Positions 1-7,715 of a DNA stretch of 10,000 bases are shown here, in pieces. This DNA comes from Candidatus Hydrogenedens sp. Lineage in GTDB: Bacteria > Hydrogenedentota > Hydrogenedentia > Hydrogenedentales > Hydrogenedentaceae. Location: the NCBI GenBank assembly GCA_020216745.1, contig JAIWNQ010000152.1:1-10000 (forward strand). The letters run 5' to 3'. Positions within the stretch are counted from its first letter, which is position 1. The number at the start of each line of letters is the position of its first letter. Position numbers and translations under genes: made by a program. The notes below the pieces were generated by a model. The model searched no databases. It was not told the origin of the DNA and saw nothing but the letters and a program-made list of their open reading frames with translations.

Positions 1-1026
1 CAATCTCATTTAAGGAATTCTATTCAAGCTGGATTACAACAGAATAAAAGAATTTTTAATCTTGACCATATTATCGGTAAAAGCCCAAAGATTTGTGAGA
101 TAAAACATATTCTAAAAAAGGTTGCAGAGTCTCCAAGTACAACAATTTTACTTTTAGGAGAAAGTGGTACAGGGAAGGATATTGCTGCACGAGTTATTCA
201 TTATGAATCAGAAAGGGCTATATACCCGTTTATGAATATAACTTGCACAGCCTTGCCTGAAACTCTATTAGAGTCAGAACTTTTTGGATATGAACGAGGT
301 GCTTTCACAGGTGCTGACCATACAAAGAAAGGTTTATTTGAATTAGCAAATAATGGAACTGTATTCATGGACGAAATAGGGGATATACCACTATCTATCC
401 AGTCAAAAATCCTACGTATACTTGAAGAAAAAGCCTTTAAAAGAATAGGTGGAACCACAGATATTTATGTGGATGTCCGTGTTATCGTTGCAACGAATAA
501 AAACCTTGAGGAAATGGTGCAAAATGGGACATTTCGTGAAGATTTGTATTACAGGCTCAATGTTGTGCCTATTGTATTGCCACCACTTAGAGAAAGATAC
601 GAAGATATTCCATTACTTGCAGAACATTTTTTGGAATTATTCAATAAAGAGTTCAAAAGAAAACGTAAGGGATTTTCTAAAGAAGCAATAAATAAATTAC
701 TTTCTTATCATTGGCCTGGAAATGTGCGGGAACTCAGAAATGTAATTGAACGGGCTGTTCTATTGGGAAAGGATGAGATAATTCAAAGTGATGAAATTAT
801 TTTAGGAAGAGTCAGTTTTGGAGGAGTTAAAACTACAAGCGATGACATTGTTCAACTACCTCCGTCAGGCTGTTCTCTGGAGGAAGTGGAAAAATCGTTA
901 ATACGACAAGCGTTGGAACGAACCAATTGGAATCTTACACGGGCAGGGGCTTTATTGAATATTACCCGTGATCAAGTGCGATACAAAGCGGAAAAGTATG
1001 GATTAAGACAGGAAAATGATAAGTAG
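1..1026 (+). CDS. Sigma-54-dependent Fis-family transcriptional regulator, 5'-partial
   Basis: The reading frame is open from base 1, so the start and any N-terminal receiver or sensor domain lie outside the window; 341 residues are visible. The AAA+ module begins near residue 22 (HIIGKSP). Walker A is GESGTGKD (residues 53-60, nt 157-180). The sigma-54 contact loop is GAFTGA (residues 100-105, nt 298-315). Walker B is VFMDEIGD (residues 121-128). An arginine-finger segment REDLYYRLN follows near residue 180, and WPGNVREL marks the end of the AAA+ lid. A Fis-type helix-turn-helix closes the protein (about residues 290-336, ending [13 protein letters not shown]). Proteins of this family bind upstream enhancers and use ATP to open sigma-54 promoters. 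The GAFTGA loop is intact, so the ATPase should be functional. The input signal and target genes cannot be told from here. It is followed at once by a hairpin terminator. Confidence 0.95.
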   Translation, partial: QSHLRNSIQAGLQQNKRIFNLDHIIGKSPKICEIKHILKKVAESPSTTILLLGESGTGKDIAARVIHYESERAIYPFMNITCTALPETLLESELFGYERGAFTGADHTKKGLFELANNGTVFMDEIGDIPLSIQSKILRILEEKAFKRIGGTTDIYVDVRVIVATNKNLEEMVQNGTFREDLYYRLNVVPIVLPPLRERYEDIPLLAEHFLELFNKEFKRKRKGFSKEAINKLLSYHWPGNVRELRNVIERAVLLGKDEIIQSDEIILGRVSFGGVKTTSDDIVQLPPSGCSLEEVEKSLIRQALERTNWNLTRAGALLNITRDQVRYKAEKYGLRQENDK

Positions 1027-1037
1027 TTTAAAAATAA

Positions 1038-1069
1038 AAAAGCGGTAGTTTTTACATTCTACCGCTTTT
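1038..1069. terminator. Bidirectional rho-independent terminator between convergent genes
   Basis: A perfect 11-bp stem, AAAAGCGGTAG (1038-1048) with CTACCGCTTTT (1059-1069), encloses a 10-nt loop. The stem is A-rich on one side and T-rich on the other, so it can end transcription from both directions. It starts 11 nt after the regulator stop and ends 19 nt before the stop of the convergent exported-protein gene. Confidence 0.9.
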
Positions 1070-1088
1070 ATTATTTATTTACTTTAAC

Positions 1089-4000
1089 TTACGTTGTACC
1101 TACACAATAATTATCTTCACCTATACCAGGACATAAATAATAACCACCAGCATTGAAGAACTGTATTAATCGCAATAATTCTGACAGGTGGATAGTCCAA
1201 TCTTGTGGGTTATAGTCACTACCATGAGGTCTGCATGATTTATCACCATCAAAACCAGGAACATAACCATCTTCAGATGTTTCAGGTGGTACTACACAGT
1301 GATAACCATTAGAGTTAAAGAACTGAATCACTCTGAGCAATTCACCCAAATCAATTTTATTATTTCCATTCTGGTCGGCGGAATGCTGTGCTGGTATTTC
1401 ACCTTCTGTTGTGCCTTCTGGGACTCCCTCAGCAGTTCCCTCACCTTCAGGAATTCCTTCAGATGAGCCTTCGACAACGCCTTCACCTTCTTGTGAACCT
1501 TCAGGAACACCTTCAATGGTCCCTTCACCTTCTGGTGTCCCTTCTGGTGAGCCTTCGACAACGCCTTCACCTTCTTGTGAACCTTCAGGAACACCTTCAA
1601 TGGTTCCTTCACCTTCTGGTGAACCTTCGATAATACCTTCACCTTCTAAGATGCCATCAGGTGAACCCTCTACCACGCCTTCTCCTTCTGGAATAACTTG
1701 AACGAAGTTGGCTGTGATGTTTCTGTTTTTGGTCATGTTAATTTCAATTGTGGGTGAGGTTATATCTTTTGTGTCAACATCACCAGACCAACCTTGGAAA
1801 GCCCACCCTTGAGAAGGGGTAGCCTTTAATGTTACTCGCTCTTCATGCCAAAACGGATATGTCCCTGGAGATGGGTCTGTTGTTCCAGAACCGCTAACGA
1901 ATATAGTTAATTTCCATTGATTTGTCATTAATTGCAATTGTCCACGAATTTCCCCATCTGGATAGCTCTGTGAATAAATAATGAAATAATACATTCCCAT
2001 CGCTATTTCAGCCGCTTTGCTATTTGGTATCACTGAATAAAACGACAAATTAGGAGGATTGCCCACATTAAACACGACAGGACCATTAACCCCTGGAAAT
2101 CCTTTATTTATCGTCATTCCTGTGGGGTTAACAACGGAATGAGTACCTGATAAAGATATAGTATAATCATCACTATCAGGCACGGGTTGTAAAATACCAA
2201 AAACTTGTCCAAATGCCACAGTGGATACTTGAGGAACAACCTGAAAACCAGTCATAGGATTTGCAATAACGAAAAATCCATCTGCTGGGATAGGTCGTAA
2301 CACGTAAAGATTTGCAACGGCTGATTTTGTAGTTTTCACTAAATCGGTTGCTTCACACCAATATTGACCCGCAGTGTTATATGTTACATCAGGAATACTT
2401 AGAATATTGGATGATGAGCCGATAGGAACACTATCCTTATACCATTGATATGTAATTGTACCCATGCCACCTGCAGTTTTAACTTCAAATAACAAATCTC
2501 CGCCTGCAAAGAGATAGGTATCTGTTGGGTTTTGAGTAAAGGTTAAAGCATCCACAACTGTAAGGGTCGCTATATTTGATGTGATAGTTTCGAAGTTATC
2601 CTGAACTTCACAGAAATAATTGCCTGCTGTGTCTGTTTGAACATTGGAGAGAACTAATTGTGGAGAGTTCACACCTAAGTTGATATTGATACCACCTGCT
2701 AATCTCTTGTACCATCGGTATTCAACATTTCCTAAACCACCATCAATCACTACAGAGAATGTATGTGTTGTTCCCTTATAAACAGTTGCAGATTGAGGAT
2801 GTTGAATAAACGACATCCAATTAGCAACTTGTAAAACAGCAGGAGCACTTGTTGCACCTGCGTTTTGGTCAGAAACAAAACAGGTATAGATCCCAGAATC
2901 AGAGGGTTGTAAGTTCTCTAAAACTAAGACAGAATCAGTATATGGGATATCTACACCATTTTTTCTCCATTGGTATCTATATGGTGGATAGCCACCTGAT
3001 ATCGCCACTTCAAAGGTATGACTCTCACCTGTATGTTTTAAGGCTCCCTGAGGCTGAATATCAAAATTAAATGGCGGGAAAACTTGTAATGTTGCTTGTT
3101 CTGAAGTAAGCATTTCGCGTGCATCGGTTACAATACACCAATAATTTCCTGCGTCGGTTTCTTGTAATGGATACAATGAAAATGTAGGAGAATCAGGTCC
3201 GACGAATTCTCCATCACGTACCCATTGATAGTGTACCCCGCCTAACCCTCCGGATACTCCTATTGTAAATGTAAAATCATAACCGAGGATACCATTGCCT
3301 GACTCGGGTTGTTGAATAATTTGCATGTGTTCCGCAACTTCCAGGAAGGCTGGGGTTGATGTAATGTTATATACATCATCATAAATTACACATGTGTAAT
3401 AACCCATATTTTCCAATTGAGCATTTTCTATTGTTAATGTAGCCTCTTCCGCACCTTCAATGACTTCGCCATTAAATTTCCATAAATAATGAAGAGTCCC
3501 ATTGGGTTCTCCTGCAATCACAGGAACAAAAGTAAATGATTCACCAATATAGACACCACCTCCCTGCAATGGTTGCTCAAAACGGATACGATTTAATATG
3601 GTTATTTCTACTTCGTTTGAAGCAACTTGCTCTGAACCACTGGTAACAACACAGCGATATGAACCACCATCCAATAACTGAATAGGGTTAAATGATATTG
3701 TTTTTTGTGTTTTACCTGATAAATCTACCCAATTTGCACCGTCCCACTTTTGCCATTGGTAAGTAGGAAGGTTATTACCTCCACGAACATCAATGGACAT
3801 GGTGTGACTGTCTTCTCCGGGAACAAGGTTTTGTGCACCAACAGGTTGTTCTGTAATCTCCAAAGGTGTGTATTGCACTTCTAATTTTGCAGGAGCTGAG
3901 CGTCGTGTCCAGAGACTATCACATATTGTTACCGTAAAGTAACGTGGTTTAGTTGTAGGTAGGGGATAAGCAATCGTTAAGTCTTCTGAATAAACAGGAC

Positions 4001-5141
4001 TTCCAATAGGCGAAAAGTCATCTATTTTTATTTCTTCCCATTTATATATTTGAGGGATGCCATTATTTTCTCCACCTACCTGGTCAATAGAGAAAGTAAC
4101 TGGTGTTCCGGAAGTAACTGTTTGTGATTCAGGTTGAGCAGTTATTTGTAAAGGTGGATTTTGAATAGATTCGTTGACCATCCATGCCTGACGATTTCCA
4201 CCAGCTAAAGTGTAAGAGTTGTAGTTGTTTCTTTCATCATGGTTTAAATTGCCTGTGGATGCTAATAATTCAGGATGGCAACGGAATTTTGAACAATTAA
4301 AATTACCAACGAATTCTTCAACTGTTCGGTCAATTTCCGAACCATAAATTTTAATAGTAATCTGAGTTCCGTTTGCGTCAACAGTTACTTCTATATCATC
4401 TGTTTTTAATTCACCCAAAATACTCGGCAAAACATCACGTAATACTGTATAAATAATGACTCGAAAAACACTCTTTAAATGGTCTATTCCCGTGGCTTCA
4501 CCCACAGTCATATATCCTGCAATTAAATTTACCATAGCATTTTTAAATAGTGGACTTTGCTCTTCCAATAACTGCCAGAGAGTCGGAACACCTTCAAAAT
4601 CATCTACAAATTGACTCACACATAACGTTGTTATACCTAATTTTACACAAACATCTTTATCTCCTGTTGTTATGGTAGTACTACCCGTTAATCCATAAGC
4701 TTTCACCTGTACGTTCCGAATAGTAATTTGTAATGATTCTACTACTGCTTTGTTGTAATTAAAATCGTTTCGTATTGTTTGCATTTCGTTAGCATTAAGA
4801 TTTCCTAATACACGGGACATATCTCCATTTAAGACAGCACCTAACATATCAAAATGGTCATTATCGTTTATACCGTTACAATCGTTATCTGCATTGGAAA
4901 AATAAGGACTTGTCTGACACTGAACCTGTCTCCATGCTCCGGGTTGTGGTTGCCCATATTCATCAATGTAATCATACCAGGTAGGCAAAAAATCTGCCAG
5001 AGCACTGTCTAATGTATTAAATATAAAATCTATATCATATTGGTCTTGAAAACATTGTGGGTATGCCTTTATATGAAGGCTCACTACAAAAATCATAAGT
5101 GCAATAAATATCATATTAAAAGGAACATATCTTTTTTTCAT
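1089..5141 (-). CDS. Secreted multi-domain protein: Ig-like array, CHRD, InlB-type repeat, EG linker, dockerin-like C-terminus
   Basis: A 1350-residue exported protein. I place the start at the ATG at 5141, which has AGGAG seven nt upstream and begins a signal peptide: MKKR, then a hydrophobic run from about residue 10 to 24, with likely cleavage after HIKA (residue 26). A longer in-frame start at 5204 would put 21 mostly charged residues before it and is less likely. Residues 27-330 are an unassigned region with an acidic stretch at 85-95. Seven Ig-like domains follow (about 332-424, 427-517, 518-604, 605-688, 689-774, 775-864 and 865-948), most with the YxW...DxGxYxC pattern. Next is a CHRD domain (949-1072, ending YPDGEIRGQL), then an InlB B-repeat-like domain (1075-1149, GWAFQGWSGD), an EG linker (1151-1250) and a dockerin-like tail (1254-1350). 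In the tail, residues 1256-1267 form a textbook calcium loop (D1256, N1258, N1260, D1264, E1267). This looks like a surface or adhesive protein; no catalytic domain is recognised, so a specific function is not claimed. Confidence 0.9.
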   Translation of the reverse strand: MKKRYVPFNMIFIALMIFVVSLHIKAYPQCFQDQYDIDFIFNTLDSALADFLPTWYDYIDEYGQPQPGAWRQVQCQTSPYFSNADNDCNGINDNDHFDMLGAVLNGDMSRVLGNLNANEMQTIRNDFNYNKAVVESLQITIRNVQVKAYGLTGSTTITTGDKDVCVKLGITTLCVSQFVDDFEGVPTLWQLLEEQSPLFKNAMVNLIAGYMTVGEATGIDHLKSVFRVIIYTVLRDVLPSILGELKTDDIEVTVDANGTQITIKIYGSEIDRTVEEFVGNFNCSKFRCHPELLASTGNLNHDERNNYNSYTLAGGNRQAWMVNESIQNPPLQITAQPESQTVTSGTPVTFSIDQVGGENNGIPQIYKWEEIKIDDFSPIGSPVYSEDLTIAYPLPTTKPRYFTVTICDSLWTRRSAPAKLEVQYTPLEITEQPVGAQNLVPGEDSHTMSIDVRGGNNLPTYQWQKWDGANWVDLSGKTQKTISFNPIQLLDGGSYRCVVTSGSEQVASNEVEITILNRIRFEQPLQGGGVYIGESFTFVPVIAGEPNGTLHYLWKFNGEVIEGAEEATLTIENAQLENMGYYTCVIYDDVYNITSTPAFLEVAEHMQIIQQPESGNGILGYDFTFTIGVSGGLGGVHYQWVRDGEFVGPDSPTFSLYPLQETDAGNYWCIVTDAREMLTSEQATLQVFPPFNFDIQPQGALKHTGESHTFEVAISGGYPPYRYQWRKNGVDIPYTDSVLVLENLQPSDSGIYTCFVSDQNAGATSAPAVLQVANWMSFIQHPQSATVYKGTTHTFSVVIDGGLGNVEYRWYKRLAGGININLGVNSPQLVLSNVQTDTAGNYFCEVQDNFETITSNIATLTVVDALTFTQNPTDTYLFAGGDLLFEVKTAGGMGTITYQWYKDSVPIGSSSNILSIPDVTYNTAGQYWCEATDLVKTTKSAVANLYVLRPIPADGFFVIANPMTGFQVVPQVSTVAFGQVFGILQPVPDSDDYTISLSGTHSVVNPTGMTINKGFPGVNGPVVFNVGNPPNLSFYSVIPNSKAAEIAMGMYYFIIYSQSYPDGEIRGQLQLMTNQWKLTIFVSGSGTTDPSPGTYPFWHEERVTLKATPSQGWAFQGWSGDVDTKDITSPTIEINMTKNRNITANFVQVIPEGEGVVEGSPDGILEGEGIIEGSPEGEGTIEGVPEGSQEGEGVVEGSPEGTPEGEGTIEGVPEGSQEGEGVVEGSSEGIPEGEGTAEGVPEGTTEGEIPAQHSADQNGNNKIDLGELLRVIQFFNSNGYHCVVPPETSEDGYVPGFDGDKSCRPHGSDYNPQDWTIHLSELLRLIQFFNAGGYYLCPGIGEDNYCVGTT
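1092..1382 (-). other. Dockerin-like duplicated C-terminal domain of the exported protein
   Basis: This stretch encodes residues 1254-1350. It contains two copies of a short helix motif, LGELLRVIQFFNSNGYHC (ending at C1282) and LSELLRLIQFFNAGGYYLC (ending at C1337). Each is followed by a second cysteine (C1303 and C1346). The first copy is preceded by a perfect 12-residue EF-hand/dockerin loop. In the second copy the matching loop is degenerate (SDYNPQDW). The form suggests a calcium-stabilised anchoring or sorting module shared by many exported proteins of the host. That role is inference. Confidence 0.7.
1392..1691 (-). repeat. Glu-Gly-rich repeat linker with an 84-bp tandem duplication
   Basis: This encodes about 100 residues built from EGEG, EGSP, EGVP and similar 4-8 residue units. 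Inside it, nt 1464-1537 and 1548-1621 match over 74 positions with one difference (C at 1521, T at 1605). That is a period of 84 bp, or 28 residues, and the near-identity points to recent duplication. The strong third-position bias produces long mirror reading frames on the + strand, which are not genes. The linker is acidic and flexible and separates the folded domains from the C-terminal module. Confidence 0.9.
2298..4148 (-). repeat. Seven tandem Ig-like domains
   Basis: Residues 332-948 hold seven repeats of about 84-95 residues. Typical units open with a QP/P-QS-like strand, continue with a TFxVxxxGG segment and (Y)QW, and end with a DxGxYxC strand followed by an xxTSxxAxLxV linker. The first unit is the most divergent and lacks the usual YxC pattern. 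Protein-level similarity is moderate, and no long nucleotide-identical repeats are seen between units, so the array is old compared with the EG duplication. Confidence 0.85.
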
Positions 5142-5148
5142 GTTTACT

Positions 5149-5153
5149 CTCCT
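5149..5153 (-). promoter_or_regulatory. Shine-Dalgarno that decides the exported-protein start
   Basis: On the - strand AGGAG lies seven nt before the ATG at 5141. The longer alternative start at 5204 has no comparable site just upstream. This supports the 1350-residue reading, in which the signal peptide sits at the true N-terminus. Confidence 0.8.
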
Positions 5154-5204
5154 ATCTATTCTATTTTTATTTTTGTATTTTCTAAAGCAACATAACCGTT
5201 TCAA

Positions 5205-5595
5205 TTGCGATTTTTCTCAAGCCATAAGCCTGATTGCTATATAACTAACTTCTAAATTAATTCTATCATAAAAAAGTAACTTAGTGAAACAAAAAAACAA
5301 CTTTTTTAATTATCTGTTTTATAGACTTTAGACTTCTTAAAAATGAGAAAACTTATATTAGAAAAAAATGTAGAGAACTGTATTTTCTTACTAAAAAAAT
5401 ACAAGCCCCAAATTTTCAAATTTAAAGAAATTAAAAATTAATTTTTCATTACTTCATGTAACTTATGGATAAAAATGTAACTTTTACATACTCACTAACA
5501 CATATATCCCATATATCCCATCTGTCCCATTCTAATATATGAGATATAAAAAGTCTATACTAAGAAATTTTATTATATAATAAATAATAAAAGGA
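5205..5595. other. AT-rich intergenic stretch, no gene seen
   Basis: Stops in all frames and very low GC. Besides the 9-bp tandem repeat listed separately there is only a pair of ATGTAACTT words (5456-5464 and 5475-5483). The promoter of the exported-protein gene should lie near 5142-5300 on the - strand. I see only weak -10-like words there and do not assign a site. Confidence 0.6.
5502..5528. repeat. Short 9-bp tandem repeat (ATATATCCC, three units)
   Basis: Two exact copies of ATATATCCC are followed by a degenerate third, ATCTGTCCC, and a partial AT. On the other strand this reads as GGGATATAT units. Function unknown; it could be a slippage-prone microsatellite. Confidence 0.7.
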
Positions 5596-5819
5596 CTATA
5601 AAGAGGTAGGAAAAAAGAAGAAAATTAAAAATGGTGATGTCTGCTGGACGATGTCAGAACTTTCTTTGAGCAAAATCAAGACACCGATTAACGAAAAATT
5701 ACTTCGCAATTTTGCTGACGGTTCACAGGCAAAATTTTTCCTCTCATAAAACTCCTCCAATTTTTGACCGCTCGCCGATAAATTTTCAAAAATTTTTTGT
5801 CGCTTTCTCAACGTTTAAA
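5596..5819. other. Non-coding patch of different composition, no convincing gene
   Basis: Base composition is visibly more balanced than the AT-rich DNA to its left. Both strands carry short open frames. The - strand frame (71 codons, 5811 to 5596) has only a TTG start, no clear ribosome site and no recognisable domain. A + strand frame from the ATG at 5659 runs about 32 codons to a TAA (M-S-E-L-S-L-S-K...). Neither resembles a family I can name. It ends directly against the structured element at 5820, so the two may have arrived together. Confidence 0.4.
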
Positions 5820-5900
5820 TTACAACGTTCTGCGGATAAAAGAAGTTGCTAAAGGTAATTTGGGGAAATCTTTGATTTGCCTTTTATCCGCTGTTATATG
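5820..5900. repeat. attC-like structured element (imperfect palindrome)
   Basis: A perfect 11-bp inverted repeat, GCGGATAAAAG (5832-5842) with CTTTTATCCGC (5881-5891), encloses a 38-nt centre. Outside the arms are AAC (5824-5826) and GTT (5893-5895), which can also pair. They lie behind an unpaired spacer of 5 nt on the left and 1 nt on the right. The right outer box GTTATAT fits the integron core G/TTRRRY at six of seven positions. An outer AAC/GTT pair, a spacer and an inner arm around a variable centre is the attC plan. The left box fits RYYYAAC poorly and no second copy is seen in the window. It could instead be a structured RNA or a terminator-like remnant. Confidence 0.4.
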
Positions 5901-5984
5901 ACCGAGCCGAAGGCGAGAAAAAGGAATCTCAGGTTTCAGCAGAGTTTGGCTTGGCGGATTTCATTCTCATTGTATTTATTTTCC

Positions 5985-6692
5985 TCACATTATCTGCTCT
6001 CTATGACTGAAACATGAATCCAACTTATCAGGAAGAACTCTGAATCCTGTACCATGGTCATGTGTTCTTCCATCAGGATATTGTCCAATCCTTATATCTA
6101 CAAGAATAATACCTTGTTCTAATAACTTGACAAAGTTTTTAAAATCAAAACCACTTAAGAGCCAGGCTTCGTTATACCAAAACTCTTCATTAGAACCGCT
6201 ACCCCTTGCATCCGCTTTTACATACAACAACTTGGGTAGTTTTCTTTCAAAAGAGTTCTTTAAAGTTTCTTTATCCCAATAACCTAAAATTTCCCCATCT
6301 ATGTTAATTAGATTAATCACATCTTCTTGAATCTCTATTTTAAATCCTGGCTTCCCTTTTAGTTGATTATATTTCACAGCATTTACTGTAGTTTCCAATC
6401 TTTTAGTTTTTCCATTCTTTGTAGATGGATAACCGAATTTATCAAGCAGAGTAGAATTTGCTTTTGGTGGAAGGGGTGATTTTGTAAATAACGTAAGCAT
6501 GCTTGAAACATTTTTCCTTGCAGATTTCAACTCAATCATTGCAGCATTCGGACCGGGCACGTTATTTTCGGCTATTCCTAAAAGATCTTCCAGTGTTTTT
6601 CCAACCCCAGTATTTCCAGCTCTATGAGTTTTAATCCAACCCATTTTTTTGATTTCCCTCAACTTTTGAATTAGCTTTTCATATCCAATCAT
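5985..6692 (-). CDS. MvaI/BcnI-family type II restriction endonuclease
   Basis: A 235-residue protein with the N-terminal signature of the MvaI/BcnI restriction endonuclease family: HRAGNTGVGKTLEDLLGI (residues 23-40), then P-N-A-A-M-I-E-L-K. E54 and K56 provide the E-x-K half of the PD-(D/E)XK-type site. The preceding acidic position appears to be N49 or nearby rather than a clear Asp, which deserves an alignment. Characterised members are monomers that cut CCWGG (MvaI) or CCSGG (BcnI); whether this enzyme shares that specificity is inference. The start is the ATG at 6692, which overlaps the TGA of the upstream methyltransferase as ATGA. A TTG five codons upstream is less likely. The coupling should place the nuclease after, and dependent on, translation of the protective methyltransferase. 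Length is normal for the family and no frame damage is seen. Confidence 0.82.
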   Translation of the reverse strand: MIGYEKLIQKLREIKKMGWIKTHRAGNTGVGKTLEDLLGIAENNVPGPNAAMIELKSARKNVSSMLTLFTKSPLPPKANSTLLDKFGYPSTKNGKTKRLETTVNAVKYNQLKGKPGFKIEIQEDVINLINIDGEILGYWDKETLKNSFERKLPKLLYVKADARGSGSNEEFWYNEAWLLSGFDFKNFVKLLEQGIILVDIRIGQYPDGRTHDHGTGFRVLPDKLDSCFSHREQIM

Positions 6693-7603
6693 AATGGTGG
6701 TCTCCAAAAATCAAGTATATATTCAAAAGTTGTACTAAGAGTTATGTAATTGCTTGGCCAACCAAAAATGCCTACCTTATTTACTAAGTTTCTTTTGTCC
6801 CAGATGATTATATTTCTGAGTTCATAGCCTACTTTTTCCATAGCTTCAATAATATAGCTGTGTGTTAAATATCTATGGTTATTCTCCCACAAATCATTAA
6901 CATTAATTACACAATGAGCCTTTGGTTTTAAAAGTGGTAATATCCCTTCATAAATTTCAGCAAGGGCTTCTATATATTCCTTAAGTCTCATTGTCCCAAG
7001 GTCTCGGGGATTATCTGAATATTGTTGAATCTTTTTATAGTGTTTATTCTCGCGAAGGTCACTGCGAAGACTTTTATTTAGTCTTTCGTGATTTAACATA
7101 TTGGCATAAGGAGGCGAAGTTACACATAATGAAACTGTTTCTTCGCCAAGATATTTAGAAATATTTATTGCATCATCACAAATTGCGATCTGTTTAGTAT
7201 TTTCAGTAAAAAGAGACAAATTTAATTGCAATAGCCTTTCATTGGCAAAATCTATATATTTTTGGTTAAGGTCAAATCCTACAGCATTTCTTTCCAAATC
7301 TCGTGCCGCAATAAGTGTAGTTCCTATGCCAACAAATGGGTCCAATATTAACTCTCCTTTATGTGTAAAAAGTTCAATGCACTTTTTAGGCAAGGCAATG
7401 GGAAATACCGCTGGATGTATATCTTTATCCCTGATGTCTCTTCCTTCATAATATAGTTCCCAAATGGCAACCTGTCCCTTCACCCATTCTTTTGGAGTAA
7501 GACAATTTATATGGCTCTCAGGGCAGGAACAGGTTTTCTTAAAATTAATTTGTATTTTTTGGGACATTTTCAACGCTTCTTTTATTATATTATCATTTTT
7601 CAT
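6689..7603 (-). CDS. DNA N4-cytosine/N6-adenine methyltransferase, cognate of the downstream endonuclease
   Basis: A 304-residue amino-methyltransferase. Motif X-like HPAVFP is at residues 63-68. The SAM-binding motif I, DPFVGIGTT, is at 88-96, with VGFD (108-111) as the acidic motif II. The catalytic motif IV, SPPY, is at 163-166 in the context CVTSPPYANML. The C-terminal strand TTFEYILDFWRPP matches the usual HEYILVFRK end. The motif order is X-I-IV with no long target-recognition insert; the region between SPPY and the C-terminus (about 170-260) must carry specificity. Methyltransferases paired with MvaI and BcnI make N4-methylcytosine, so N4mC is the favoured product. Cysteines at 25, 27 and 34 form a small cluster near the N-terminus. 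The ATG at 7603 lacks a clear Shine-Dalgarno and an ATG at 7567 is an alternative. A perfect sigma-70 promoter lies about 90 bp upstream. Confidence 0.88.
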   Translation of the reverse strand: MKNDNIIKEALKMSQKIQINFKKTCSCPESHINCLTPKEWVKGQVAIWELYYEGRDIRDKDIHPAVFPIALPKKCIELFTHKGELILDPFVGIGTTLIAARDLERNAVGFDLNQKYIDFANERLLQLNLSLFTENTKQIAICDDAINISKYLGEETVSLCVTSPPYANMLNHERLNKSLRSDLRENKHYKKIQQYSDNPRDLGTMRLKEYIEALAEIYEGILPLLKPKAHCVINVNDLWENNHRYLTHSYIIEAMEKVGYELRNIIIWDKRNLVNKVGIFGWPSNYITLSTTFEYILDFWRPPL

Positions 7604-7663
7604 ATTTTAAATCCATTATTAATTTGCCAAGTCAAATTTACATAACTCATTTCTATGCGAATT

Positions 7664-7703
7664 GTTTGTATAATATCAGCCTTTTATTGCATATTATACG
7701 AAC
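7664..7703. repeat. 13-bp inverted repeat between divergent genes
   Basis: GTTTGTATAATAT (7664-7676) and ATATTATACGAAC (7691-7703) pair at 12 of 13 positions around a 14-bp spacer. The right arm overlaps both promoters listed here, so a protein bound to it could control both. Paired arms of this length beside a tyrosine recombinase gene could also be recombinase-binding arms. The spacer is longer than the 6-8 bp crossover region of simple Xer or Cre sites, which favours an operator or hairpin. Confidence 0.65.
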
Positions 7704-7715
7704 TTAATGTATAAT
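7687..7715 (+). promoter_or_regulatory. Predicted sigma-70 promoter toward the recombinase remnant
   Basis: TTGCAT (7687-7692), a 17-nt spacer, then a perfect TATAAT (7710-7715), about 60 nt before the ATG of the recombinase remnant. The -35 is weak (3 of 6). It is interleaved with the divergent promoter on the other strand, so the two should exclude each other. Confidence 0.6.

Noticed and set aside
1388..1701. Long Ser-Pro-rich and Leu-rich + strand frames opposite the EG linker
   Set aside because: They are mirror frames of the periodic GAA/GGT linker codons, with no start context or recognisable domain.
1089..5204. Longer 1371-residue form of the exported protein
   Set aside because: The extra 21 residues are charged, would precede the signal peptide and lack a ribosome site, whereas the ATG at 5141 has a well-spaced AGGAG.
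5502..5528. CRISPR-like repeats
   Set aside because: Units are 9 bp, directly adjacent and without spacers; this is a microsatellite-like tandem repeat.
5596..5811. 71-codon - strand frame
   Set aside because: It starts at a TTG, has no internal ATG, no ribosome site and no recognisable domain, and its C-terminus is low-complexity.
5898..6017. 39-codon + strand frame beginning in the GTTATATG of the structured element
   Set aside because: It has no ribosome site and runs into the 3' end of the endonuclease gene on the other strand; probably chance.
7664..7703. loxP- or dif-like recombination site
   Set aside because: The right arm resembles the TATACGAA arm, but the 14-bp spacer does not fit a 6-8 bp crossover region and no second copy is visible; kept only as an inverted repeat.
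7640..7703. Second attC or attI site upstream of the methyltransferase
   Set aside because: ACATAAC at 7640-7646 resembles an outer box, but no matching GTT box and paired arms follow at a suitable distance.
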